From NCBI RefSeq assembly GCF_026262505.1, contig NC_067205.1, positions 6,138,001 through 6,202,000 on the forward strand: a stretch of DNA of 64,000 nucleotides, in the 5' to 3' direction. A model generated the notes under the pieces. That model searched no databases, was not told the DNA's origin, and saw only the letters and a program-made list of their open reading frames with translations. The position numbers were made by a program, and so were the translations under genes. The DNA is from Trichomonas vaginalis G3. Its lineage: Eukaryota > Parabasalia > Trichomonadida > Trichomonadidae. Of the stretch, positions 38,441 to 48,540 are shown piece by piece (positions within the stretch are counted from its first letter, which is position 1; every line of letters begins with the position of its first letter).

Positions 38441-39513
38441 TTATATATAATAATAAAAATGTTTTTACCTGAAAAGTGACAGAAAAGTGACAAAACATGA
38501 AAACATATATAATTTGTGAAAAGTGACACACAAAGTGATATTTAAAAAAGTGACACCATTAATATGATGTAAATAACAACGGTTTTGGTTTTGTCACCGG
38601 CTGGTCGGCTGGAGTTCGGTCCTCCTCTTGGGTCTTGGGCAAAATTTCTTATGGGCTAGAGGGCGCAACGCGCCTGGAAGCCCTCCGAATAAAAACTTCA
38701 TTTATACTAAACATCTTCGGGGCTAGAGGGCGCAACGCGCCTGGAAGCCCTCCGAATAAAAACTTCATTTATACTAAACATCTTCGGGGCTAGAGGGCGC
38801 AACGCGCCTGGAAGCCCCACTACCTTTTTTTTTCCTAAGTCATGATTAAAGAGTTATCCATTTATCAGACACAATAATAAATTATCTTCATACATTTATA
38901 TTTTTTGACACTTTACAAATCATTTTTGACGCTTTACATGTTCCCCAGGGTTCGAAAATTATTTGGTCGAGTCCCCAAATGTCCCCCAAGCGACATCCTT
39001 ACATATCCATAAAAATCATAGAAAGATATATCGAAACCAAGGTGAAAAGTGCGAGTATCAAACAGCTTACAGTGCGCCCTTTATATGAATTTTGAATGAG
39101 TTAGCTAATTCATGATAATAATTTTCCCGCAAAAAATGTCATGAATTTGATATAATTGGTCATGAATATTTGAGATTGAAATCAAATACGATTATATTTT
39201 TTGAATAATCGTAATAGAATTTTAATAATATATTTAAAGAGTTATGTGTTTAAGGGTGTAATTATTATTTTATGATATTCTTTCACATTTCCTGACAACA
39301 GTTTTATTTTATGTGTCTCTTCAGATCTGTATTGGACATTTTGAGTGAATGTCAGAAAGTGGTAAGTAATCCTTTAAAATTAGCTTATACCATAAACAAT
39401 ATTTTGAAAGTTGCCGGATATTCTTTGTTCAGACAAAAAAGATGAAATGAAGAATATTTGGTAAATTCTGATTTGGTGATGATAAATTATATGAGGAATA
39501 TAACAATATTTCT
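38441..39513. other. Gene-free junction between Maverick-B and host DNA
   Basis: 38460-38570 contains several AAGTGACA words. 38653-38818 is a 67-bp tandem repeat (listed separately). 38900-38945 has two TTTTTGAC.CTTTACA words like those of the transposon ends. The right end of Maverick-B must lie here, but I cannot fix it because its left end is outside the window. Confidence 0.5.
38653..38818. repeat. 67-bp tandem repeat with GC-rich hairpin, 2.5 copies
   Basis: Copies start at 38653, 38720 and 38787. Each begins with GGGCTAGAGGGCGCAACG followed by CGCCTGGAAGCCC, which folds as GGGCT/AGCCC outside and GGCGC/GCGCC inside. The AT-rich spacer (AACTTCATTTATACTAAACA) is identical between copies. 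The base composition is unlike the surroundings. Confidence 0.85.
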
Positions 39514-40494
39514 TCAAACTGTAAAAGAAATGTTTATTAAATTACAAGATAAAAGAGAAAAATTAATATATTTTGGTTTTTCATCAATATCTGAAATATG
39601 ATTTTCTTTTCCAATGATGAAGTACTTACAATAATCATTGTTAGATAATGATTTTATTAAGTTTATGATTTCAACTGATCCTGTTGTTGTTGGATTTTCT
39701 ACATCAATGAAACAATTATCAACTATGATTTCGCCTTCATTCATTGCATAGAAATACTGCTCAAAAATCTTGTTATTTGATAAACAACAATATTTTAAAA
39801 ATAGTGGTACATTGTTTGTATGAATTAAAATGTAATCAGTAATATTTTGGAAATTTGTTGATTCATAACTAATTGTTGATGTTGATGATGAACGAAGATA
39901 AGCAGAGAGACCATAAGTTGAAGAATCATCTTTATTATCAAAAAATATTGAAAATAAAACTTTTGATTCTGATTTAAAACCTAGAAATCCAAAAATACTA
40001 AGTGCATGAACTTTTGCATGAGAAATATTTGAATTTGAAAAATTAATTTTTCCGTTATTTAGGTAAATATTATACCATCCGATGAAACTTTCTCTTCCAC
40101 TTTTAGTGATTGAAGATGAAAGAATTTTGTTTTGGAATGAATCTTTGTCTGAAACATATGATAAACAATAAACTCCAGAATAATTTAATGTTAATTTGGA
40201 AGAGTCACTTATTATTCGATCTTGGACACATTCACCTTCACTGGAGAAGAATAAACATCCTCCATTTCCTGAATTACTACAATTTGTGAATTTGGTGGTG
40301 TCAACTAAGAGTTTGGTTGTTTCTTGAGATGTTTGAAAACATATGGCACCACTTGTAATATGGTCATCAAATATGCAGTGGCTGACGTAGTAATTTTGAT
40401 CACGTTCAGAAAGTTTTTCTTCTTTTTCTTCCCAATTTGCTTTGGGAGGGTTTTCTAAATAATAATCAGTCCAGCCGCAATGTAAATTGATTGT
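39514..40494 (-). pseudogene. Beta-helix-like host surface-protein fragment, no start codon
   Basis: One frame is open for 326 codons on the minus strand, down to TAA at 39514, but has no ATG in its first 250 codons; the next stop upstream is at 40495. The product is Ser/Asn/Cys-rich with repeated short strands (TKFTNCSNSGNGGCLFF, KINFSNSNIS, TISYESTNFQNI), the rhythm of right-handed beta-helix surface proteins of trichomonad multigene families. The 5' end has probably decayed or lost its start. Family assignment is by rhythm only. Confidence 0.5.
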
Positions 40495-40996
40495 TTATAA
40501 CAAGCATTTGGCACTAAAATATTATTTTTGATTATTTATCGTTCCGATCAAAACGATAAATTAAAAATTGAATAATGTCAAATTTTTTGGTATTTTTTTG
40601 ATAAAAATTCCTAAATAAATCAATCTTCGGTCATTTATCATTTTTGATGACTGATTGATGTGATGACCATCAATAAGGCAATATATTGTCGCCTTCATTA
40701 CAAGTAAATTTGATGATTCCTTTCATAAATTATTTTGATTTATCGAATTTGAGTTACAAAGTGTAAAGCATTGTCTATTCAATGTATATAGCATCTTTTA
40801 TAACTATGTGAAGAACAATCATGTCTTATTTGTCATTTTTCCTTCTTAAATTAAATACTTCAAGTTAACATGAGCAAATTTCATCATTAATGACAATCAA
40901 ATATTCATATTTTGTTTATATTTATTTGTTGTCAATGTGCAATATCTCATAATATCTGTTATTATCTCTCATTTTATCTTTATTTTTATAAAAATA
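40495..40996. other. Gene-free AT-rich host spacer
   Basis: About 500 bp upstream of the beta-helix-like frame with no supported ORF or repeat. The last 15 bp (40982-40996, ATTTTTATAAAAATA) are the target duplication of the next element. Confidence 0.5.
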
Positions 40997-41319
40997 TGTT
41001 GTGCATGAAAATTCGGTTCACTTCACTTCTGACAAAAGTGACAAGTTTACATGGCAAAAATAGTTTACATGGTAAAAATATATAGGGTATTTTTTAAAAA
41101 AGTAGTTATCTTTATATATAAAAATAAAACTTTTGATATATTTGAGTAAATGATTTATTAATTTATTTATTTATTTTTTTTAAATCAAATCATATAAATA
41201 TATATATATATAATAGTGAAATAGAACAAGAGATAATTATTGATGATTAAATTGTAGACGAGGATAAAAGTTTAGATAAATTAATAAAATTAGTGTGGAA
41301 TCAGACAAATTTCGGGTTG

Positions 41320-41970
41320 TTTGCGAAGGAATTGTTGGCTATGATGTACTGATTCATGATCAGTACATCATAGCCAACAATTCCTTATACAAAGTTCAAA
41401 AACTTGGGTGCAATCAGAACTGATTGCACCCAAGTTTTTGAACTTTCTCGAGGGAATGGAAGGGTAAGAGGTATACATTATGAATATATGCCTCTTACCC
41501 TTCCATTCCCTCTCTGACAGCGGGAAACTTTGTCTGAATGTTAAACTATTCAGACAAAGTTTCCCGCTGTTTGCGAAGGAATTGTTGGCTATGATGTACT
41601 GATTCATGATCAGTACATCATAGCCAACAATTCCTTATACAAAGTTCAAAAAACTTGGGTGCAATCAGTTCTGATTGCACCCAAGTTTTTGAACTTTCTC
41701 GAGGGAATGAAAGGGTAAGAGGTATACATTATGAATATATACCTCTTACCCTTCCATTCCCTCTCTGACAGCGGGAAACTTTGTCTGAATGTTAAACTAT
41801 TCAGACAAAGTTTCCCGCTGTTTGCGAAGGAATTGTTGGCTATGATGTACTGATTCATGATCAGTACATCATAGCCAACAATTCCTTATACAAAGTTCAA
41901 AAACTTGGGTGCAATCAGTTCTGATTGCACCCAAGTTTTTGAACTTTCTCGAGGGAATGAAAGGGTAAGA
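41320..41970. repeat. About 250-bp higher-order repeat of four perfect hairpins
   Basis: Units start near 41322, 41572 and 41823. Each unit holds four near-perfect palindromes of 50-63 bp in fixed order, with arms starting AAGGAATTGTTGGC, AAGTTCAAAAACTTGGG, GAGGGAATG.AAGGG and AGCGGGAAACTTTG. In copy 1 the second hairpin's loop reads CAGAACTG and in copies 2 and 3 CAGTTCTG, an inversion of the loop relative to the arms. Confidence 0.9.
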
Positions 41971-42307
41971 ATTATACATTAGACACAATCACTGGCTCAT
42001 ATGCTCCTATTCTGAATCTAACACTATGCAAATTTATACAATTTCTCCACAAATCTTACATTTATTTTAATTTCAACGACCATTATTACCACAAAGAATC
42101 TTACCTTCCCCTACAAAATCTAACTATCTATCAATTTAAAAAATGTTACAAAATATTAAATGAATTTTTTTCTATACGTAATTTAAAGTTCTTAAACTCT
42201 CAGCATCAGAATATCCTTACATAGCTTAGCTATATATCGTATTACTTTATGAATAAAAAAATTATTTAAATTATAATAAAATGTTTATTCGTATTTTTAC
42301 TTTATTT

Positions 42308-42463
42308 TTAGTTACGAGGCTGTATTTCGAACTCAGGATTTGGGTTTAAGTCCTTTGTCCATTTAGGACCCTGGTCCCAAATTGATTTTGGAGTAGGTTT
42401 TCCACCGAAAAGATCTTTAAGAGCTGTATGAACCCATACTGTGTTGTATTCTTCTATTGCGTT
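42308..42463 (-). pseudogene. C-terminal remnant of an IS481-like transposase
   Basis: About 51 codons on the minus strand read EEYNTVWVHTALKDLFG, then WDQGPKWTKDLN, ending in a stop at 42308. They align with the last 50 residues of the transposase at 30651 (YNRVWKHSALFKLFG, WERGPKWTKDLC). The rest of the gene is gone. Confidence 0.8.
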
Positions 42464-42869
42464 TTATACGAACTTTTATAATATAATTCTTAGATAATAC
42501 ATCCGATATGTAAAGTGTCAAAAATGAAGTGAACCGAATTTTCATGCATTACAATTTTTATAAAAATATATGTTTCGATTGTAAAAATCTAAATTATTAC
42601 AACATTTGAGTTTCATTAAAAGATTGATCGATTATGATACTTTGAATATATTATAAGTTCATAATTAATCTATCTTTAATAAAATATTCATAAAATAATG
42701 AGAAAAATAACTCATTGAAAGAGAGATTGCATAACATATATAAAGAGATATTGTGTAGTGACTTAGAATAAAACTTAAGTAGAATATGAATAAATGTAAT
42801 AATAATAAAAAAATAATATTTTTATATAAGAAACAAACAAATGAGTAAAATTTATTAATATATAAATAG

Positions 42870-44210
42870 TTAAACATAGAGAGATAATCCAGTGCAAAAA
42901 AGACATGTGCCGTTAATGCAGCAGCGCTTGCAGCAATGACGTGAACATGATTGACATTGTTCGGATGAAATAGAGCCGCAGATAGGACATCGTGTTAATA
43001 GTTCGTGACGAAAATGTGGTGAAAGAACACCAATAGATGTCCATAATGTAACATTAAGATCGGAGTCACTAGATGTAAAACATGTGTTGCTGCCGTGGAT
43101 TTGAAGAGAAATGATTTTATGTTGGTGAGGACTTTCTAATTCTTTAATTTCGATGAATGAATAATCGGCGCGATATGATGTTAAAATAATATTGCCATTA
43201 ACAAAACCAACTAATGAATAGCGAATAGATTCGGAATTAGATAATCGAAAAACACTAAGTGATGATGTCTTAGATTTATTGAATTCACGATGGGCGAGAT
43301 GACTGCCATTGATACTATACAAATAAAGTGAAATCTCGGTCAAAACCCAGAGAAGACCACTAGATTCATCAAATTTGGATGTAACAATGTTTTCAGAAAG
43401 ATCAACTTTACAGTGGATTGTTCCTGAAAATGCATCCCAAATAACAAATGTAGATGAATATGATGTAACAACAATACAATCATATCCACATATGTCTGAA
43501 ATAGGTTTAGATGGTAATGAAATGGCGGACAATGATGAAATCTCGGTAGGAATACCAAATTCGTATTTGATTCGGAATGAACGTGATAAACAAAATGCAT
43601 AATCAACAACTAACAACAGGCCGTTCTCAGAAAGTGAAAAACTGGTGCTGTAAACAAATGTTGGTGATGTACGTCGGAAAACAACATTACCACTGCGAAT
43701 AGATGTAACAATGATAGACATGGATGAAATGTCAAGTTGGAAAATCAAATCACGTGAACATTGAAGACGATGACTCATTAATGGTGATGATCGGATACTT
43801 TCACCATCAAAGATGACGTGCTTAGCTTTAAGAGACATGACTTGTGGAGTGATGATGTTGTGGATATTACAAATTGACTTCTTGTGCGAACTTGTTACTT
43901 TAAGTTTAGCACTAAATGAAACAAATTCTGAATTTTGGAATTTCTTCAATGAATTACAAAATTAAAAAATATGTTTAGAGTTCTTCTCGGATTCGAGTTT
44001 CTCGTTGATATGTGATGATGTCCTCATACCAGATTTGAGAAGTTCCGGAATAGACATGAACAATGGACTGATACATTCTTTAGAAATAGTAGGAATTTTA
44101 TCGATGTCATAAAATGTTGGATGCTTGATTTTCTTCTTTAAAAAAAATCGAATTGCAGATCCTAAAAATATTAAATCTTTTGTAGCTGCACAAAATCGAC
44201 AAAATGTCAA
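42870..44210 (-). pseudogene. BEACH-WD40-like host gene fragment with zinc-binding tail
   Basis: A single frame, interrupted by one in-frame TAA at 43962-43964, encodes KHPTFYDIDKIP near the 5' side, then WD40-like repeats (IVVTSYSSTFVIWDAFSG and TSSDSDLNVTLWTS are clear ones). The C-terminus is CPICGSISSEQCQSCSRHCC...CLFC. BEACH proteins end with WD40 repeats, some with a zinc-binding tail, and act in membrane traffic. No start codon is present and the 5' end is missing, so this is a decayed host copy. Confidence 0.55.
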
Positions 44211-44355
44211 ATTAGATCTCTTAGCCTTTAAATGGAATGTGAAAACAACTCAAGTTACACTCAATGCCAATGATGAACTCTAATTTTGCGTTTTTTGAAC
44301 AATATCTAATTAGAATAAAGCATTTGCTCTCTTAATCTCATTCTGTTGATCATGT

Positions 44356-44711
44356 TTATGATTCATTTATTAAATTGAATAAAAATAAAGATGAGAAAGG
44401 TAATGCAAAGTAATGATATTTGTAACTAGGACAATCAAGGAGATAGATTTGGGTGATTCGAATGAAACCATCGCCTGAATGGCCCGTTTCGTTACCACCA
44501 AGAGGATTTGGCATATTACTTGTGCCATCAATCATGACGGTGTGATAAAATTGGATTCCACTGTAATGAATTGATGGATCAAATGATTCTGAAAACTTCA
44601 GATTTTCTTCTGATTCTGATGATTCTAAAACGGAAATACAACCTTTATGGCCACTGATGAAGGAACTCCCTCCGCCTGAACCACAATTTCCTGGTAAATA
44701 TGAGTTTCCAC
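44356..44711 (-). pseudogene. 3' part of a host glycine-rich protein cut by Maverick-C
   Basis: The frame ends at 44356 and runs into the Maverick-C end at 44712. It carries NCGSGGGSSFISGHKGC and GNETGHSGDGFIRIT, the glycine-rich signature of ALK/LTK-type extracellular domains found in large protist families. Any N-terminus continuing into Maverick sequence is artificial. The 5' half should lie beyond the right end of Maverick-C, outside this window. Confidence 0.6.
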
Positions 44712-44720
44712 AGTTAGTAT

Positions 44721-44769
44721 ACATATCATGTGTACGGAGGCACTGCGCGCCTCCTTACCCATGATATGT
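44721..44769. other. Terminal hairpin with GCACTGCG loop (Maverick-C)
   Basis: The outer arms ACATATCATG (44721-44730) and CATGATATGT (44760-44769) pair perfectly. The inner arms GGAGG (44736-44740) and CCTCC (44750-44754) enclose CACTGCGCG. Arms differ from the Maverick-A hairpin on both sides, yet pairing and loop are kept. Confidence 0.7.
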
Positions 44770-44918
44770 GAATTTGACACTTTACGAAACCGTTAACGTA
44801 TATTTTTACAACACAAACGACAACACTAACTTAACCTTAAATATTTACAAAGCCACCAACCACTTCACCTCACTAACGTTTTCACAAACGACTTCACTAC
44901 TGTAAAAAATAAACGTTC

Positions 44919-45245
44919 TCACTTACAAAAGTATTGCAACTCCTCCCATTGCTGTGCTTCACACAATACTTCATATTCTTCAGTATCGCTGCTGTCGCTC
45001 CAATCGTCAGAGTCAAAATCACTGTCAAAATAAATGTTAGTAAGTTTTGACAAAGCTAATGAAACACGCTTACCGTTTGTATCGTATGCTTGTATAAACT
45101 TTCCATTCTTCATTCCTTCATAAACGCTCAAACTAACTTTACCCTTTCTCCCTCGTATCTGATAGAATGTATTTTCACGAGGAACGAAGAACAAATTCTT
45201 GAACTCATGACCGTTGTAGTTTGTTATCTCAATAGTTTTCGTCAT
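44919..45245 (-). CDS. TIR-type 108-aa protein, Maverick-C version
   Basis: ATG 45245. It is identical to the Maverick-A protein over residues 1-41, then diverges in a central stretch (EGMKNGKFIQAYDTNGKRV against DNKHNGRYIKAIDTNGKRV) and the acidic tail (DDWSDSSDTEEYEV). Coding-preserving divergence supports a functional gene. It carries the same domain as the C-terminus of the HNH proteins at 50574 and 60769. Confidence 0.7.
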   Translation of the reverse strand: MTKTIEITNYNGHEFKNLFFVPRENTFYQIRGRKGKVSLSVYEGMKNGKFIQAYDTNGKRVSLALSKLTNIYFDSDFDSDDWSDSSDTEEYEVLCEAQQWEELQYFCK

Positions 45246-45291
45246 TACATCCAAATAAAATTTTCAGTAAAAATAAAACTAATGAAATATT

Positions 45292-45534
45292 TTATTCCTC
45301 ACTGTCGTCTGCTTTCTCCAACTCTTCTAGCTTCTTCCTAAGTTCAGCAATGTTGTCCTCATGAAGTTTAATCTTTCTCAAAATTCCTTCTTTATCTAAT
45401 GGTTGCTTTATCTTTCTAAACTGAACTCTACCATCCTTCATAGTATGAATGTAAAAACCTTCTGGAATAGTTCCTGATTTAATGTATTCTACCAAAAACT
45501 TTTGTTTCATTGCTTCAGTGACTTTAGTCGTCAT
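45292..45534 (-). CDS. Basic coiled-coil protein, 80 aa (Maverick-C copy)
   Basis: ATG 45534. The first 65 residues are identical to the gene at 5978 except Ala/Glu at one site. The C-terminus is ELEKADDSEE here, presumably the native end, because in Maverick-A the end has been replaced by inverted-repeat sequence. Unknown function. Confidence 0.65.
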   Translation of the reverse strand: MTTKVTEAMKQKFLVEYIKSGTIPEGFYIHTMKDGRVQFRKIKQPLDKEGILRKIKLHEDNIAELRKKLEELEKADDSEE

Positions 45535-46052
45535 TTTACTCTAAGGTGAAGCTAGCACAGCGATAATGGATTTCATGACTTTTAGTATTTCATGCAATCT
45601 TAACAGATAGCCTTACAAGTACTTCCAGTGTCCCTAGCTGTCCCTCCTTTTTATATAACTCCATGACATTTATAATCTCGCGAAACTTAACAGGTAGCAT
45701 AACAGATTAAAATCAGATGAGGTTTTGAACCAAAATTTCTAAGCAACGTTGTCAAGGATTTTGAGGAACTAGGGACAGAGTGTGGCAAAGTCCAAGATTT
45801 AATTTATCTTCATCTGTTTCATCAGCTATCTCATCTAATATGCCAATATTTTATTCATAACTCGTGGCAAACTCACTAACTTTCATTATGTTCATCTGCA
45901 TGCTTCATCTGATAGAAAGTATGACTTTCATTAACTCTGTGAGATAATGAAAACTACTAGGGACAGAGACCATGGCAAAGTTCATGATTTAATTTATTCT
46001 CTCACTAACAACAAATACAAAACTCCAACACTAACGACAAAAATAAATGTCC
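45535..46052. other. Gene-free region with a diverged direct repeat
   Basis: ACTAGGGACAGAG....GGCAAAGTYCA.GATTTAATTTAT occurs near 45770 and 45956, about 187 bp apart. Another CTAGCTGTCCCT-like word in inverse orientation lies near 45640. There is no ORF or dyad. Confidence 0.5.
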
Positions 46053-46922
46053 TCACTTCTTAACAAAGTAATATGTGCTTCTTACACCACCATAGCTCAA
46101 ACGTTTCTTTTCAAACATCGATTGAAACTTATTTTGAGCCATTGGCTTTAGTCTCTTTTTCTTCAAATACGCCAAGAAATCTTCTTCACATCTTTTCACT
46201 TCATAGCCTTCTTTAAACTCCTCCTTGTTAAGTTCTATGAAATCCTTTATCTCATTCTTTGTTGCAATGGCTTCTTCACGAACGACATCGTGAACTATTT
46301 CATCATTGCATTCATGTATGACCTCCTTACTGTTCTCATGAACTATTTCAACACTGTTCTCATGTATGACCTCCTCACTGTTCTCATGAACTATTTCATC
46401 ATTGCATTCATGTATGACCTCCTCACTGTTCTCATGAACTATTTCATCATTGCATTCATGTATGACCTCCTCACTGTTCTCATGAACTATTTCATCATTG
46501 CATTCATGTATGACCTCCTCACTGTTCTCATGAACTATTTCATCATTGCATTCATGTATGACCTCCTCACTGTTCTCATGAACTATTTCATCATTGCATT
46601 CATGTATGACCTCCTCACTGTTCTCATGAACTATTTCATTATTGCATTCATGAACGACCTCCTTACTGTCTTTCATAAGCGTTTCAAAGTCTCCTTTACT
46701 CATTACTTCAATCTCATGCTGTTCACAGTAGTACTTAAACTCACTGTATATGTCTTTGTTGTATGTTATATTGCTTCCCATGTACTCCATGAATTTTTCA
46801 AGCACTTCCTCATAATTCACTGTTTCTTTCTTTCCACGACCTTCTAATATCATACTTGCTTCGTAAATATAACTTCTTGCAGAACCGTCTCGCTTTCTAC
46901 TTCTCTTCACAAATTCTCTCAT
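46053..46922 (-). CDS. 16-residue-repeat protein (VHENSEEVIHECNDEI), left-arm copy
   Basis: The true ATG is 46922 (MREFVKRSRKRDG), because sequence upstream of 46944 belongs to an insertion. The product is 289 aa: a basic N-terminal domain of about 90 residues, then about seven 16-residue units rich in Glu, His and Asn, then a basic C-terminal domain (DFLAYLKKKRLKPMAQNKF). Terminal domains of this type recall DNA-binding or helicase-linked viral proteins, but I do not recognise it. In the right arm its ATG overlaps the helicase stop as ATGA. Confidence 0.7.
   Translation of the reverse strand: MREFVKRSRKRDGSARSYIYEASMILEGRGKKETVNYEEVLEKFMEYMGSNITYNKDIYSEFKYYCEQHEIEVMSKGDFETLMKDSKEVVHECNNEIVHENSEEVIHECNDEIVHENSEEVIHECNDEIVHENSEEVIHECNDEIVHENSEEVIHECNDEIVHENSEEVIHECNDEIVHENSEEVIHENSVEIVHENSKEVIHECNDEIVHDVVREEAIATKNEIKDFIELNKEEFKEGYEVKRCEEDFLAYLKKKRLKPMAQNKFQSMFEKKRLSYGGVRSTYYFVKK
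46290..46672 (-). repeat. 48-bp coding minisatellite
   Basis: The 48-bp unit encodes 16 residues and is repeated about eight times, several copies being identical. One unit near 46335-46350 differs (an ACACTG in place of the CATTG word). The right-arm copy (63790-64000) has small deletions in two units, so the array is unstable. Confidence 0.9.
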
Positions 46923-46943
46923 CTTGCCGCCAAATACATTTGA

Positions 46944-48540
46944 ATATAGATCCGTATTTTTCCCAAGTGAGCGGGGTATCTCCAATCCCAGCCCTATCGT
47001 CCTCCCAGTGTCAGTTTTCAATATAAAATCCAAATTTTTTTTGAAAATAAAAATTTCGAGAAATTTTTCTGATTTTTTTTCTTTGATTTCAATAATTCAA
47101 AATAAATTTGGGAGTAAAAAGACACTATTTAATGAAATTCATATGAGTGAATGTGGATAAATACTCTCAAAACATACAATTTATCTATTTTTCTTTTATA
47201 TTATCAACTAATTAGTGATAATTTTTTTTGAATCAGATTTTTTTTCATTAAAAACATAATATATAACACAACAATGATGCACACATACGTATCTACACAT
47301 CAAAATATAAAGCTTGTTTTGGTCTGGGCATCCCAACCCAAAATTCTTTAAAAATTGAATAAAATTGAATACTTGGGGCTGGGATGCCCATCCCAAAACC
47401 GAATTGAATTTTTTGAATTAAAGAATATATTTATGTATTTATAATATACATGTGATGTCTATAAAAAATACTAAATTCTAAAAAAAATTCAATTTATTCA
47501 AAACGTATACTAAGTGATCACTTCATTAGTAGGATCAGCAATCCTACTAAATGGTGAGAACGCCACTAACTAAAAAAGGAGTCCTTGGAGCTCTTGATCT
47601 CTTGTCAGTAGAGTTCATAATGAGGCATGGCATCTACTGATTAGAGATCAGAGCAATCCTACCTTACCTTCAGGAGCTACAAAGCTCCTAATCGTTACGA
47701 GAGGGAGTCTTGGAGCTCCTGAAGCTCATCAGCAGAGGCTATTTACCATTTGGGCCTCTTCTGATGAAAGATGCGAAACACGTCTACGAACCAGGAGCTT
47801 CAAAGCTTCTAATCCTTACTAAAGGGAGCTTTGGAGCTCCTGAGTCTCCATCAACAGAGTCCCAGATGGTAAATGTCCTTTGCTGATGAAAGATGCGAAA
47901 CACATCTACGAACCAGGAGCTCCAAAGCTCCTAATCCTTACGAAAGGGAGCTTTGGAGCTCCTGAAACTCCTTTTACTATAAAATATGACAGTTTTCTTC
48001 TGAGGTTCTCATCAAATCTAAGACTTCAGAAGAAAGCTGTCCTATCAATGTATACTTACACTCTCATGGACTACAAGTGTACAATTTTAAGGCAGAGATT
48101 ATCCGAGGCCTCTCATCAAATGAGGGACCTCGGATAATCTCTACCTTAAGTAGTCAAATAACTTTTCTCACTATTTAGGAACAAAAGAACAAGAGTTGGA
48201 GTACTTTAAGGCAAGATTCTTCCGAAATCTCTCATCGAATGAGAGACTTCGGAAGGACCTTGCCAAATCCTTGAACGCCAATATCCTTGGAACTGAGCTA
48301 GAACCAGGGAGAAGTAGCATACTATAGAGCACGATGGTAATCTCGGAAATACTTATATCGCCCCAAGCACAATATTTAAGAAGTCTAACTCATATATACA
48401 AGAAGTCAGGCTGAATAGATATTGTGCATATGGTTTGCAGAACTCTCATGATATTTAAAATTCATGTTATCCCAAAAAAGGTGACACTTTGGGTGTATCG
48501 TCCATCCCAGGGATGCAAAAATCACATCACCTTGGATCTA
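46944..48540. mobile_element. Hairpin-rich non-autonomous insertion with 9-bp target duplication
   Basis: The right arm reads straight from helicase to repeat gene (63480-63535), but here 1597 bp intervene, bounded by TACATTTGA at 46935-46943 and 48541-48549. A short TAGATCC lies near each end in inverse orientation. A 9-bp duplication is typical of Mutator-like elements. No transposase is present. The interior has a GGGATGCCCATCCC-type inverted repeat (47320-47395), about 130-bp tandem units with GGAGCTCCAAAGCTCC hairpins (47640-47970) and three long hairpins (47990-48255) with related loops (CTCATC.AAT). Confidence 0.8.

Larger units (their letters stand above)
40997..42553. mobile_element. 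Non-autonomous IS481-like element, 1.56 kb
   Basis: The ends are TGTTGTGCATGAAAATTCGG and the inverse of TGTAATGCATGAAAATTCGG, inside exact 15-bp repeats ATTTTTATAAAAATA (40982-40996, 42554-42568). The terminal family is the same as at 29946, with GAAAATTCGG in place of GAAAAATAGC. The interior is a hairpin array and a transposase remnant, so it must be moved in trans. Confidence 0.9.

Noticed and set aside
41368-41858. Two near-identical minus-strand ORFs of 70-79 aa
   Set aside because: They are translations of the hairpin higher-order repeat, without codon-level conservation or a start context.
43375-43602. Plus-strand ORF within the BEACH-WD40-like fragment
   Set aside because: It is antisense to a frame with clear WD40 rhythm and has no features of its own.
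46290-46847. Long plus-strand ORF with repeated hydrophobic 16-residue units, resembling a membrane protein
   Set aside because: It is the antisense of the 48-bp minisatellite in the real minus-strand gene; the periodicity alone keeps the frame open.
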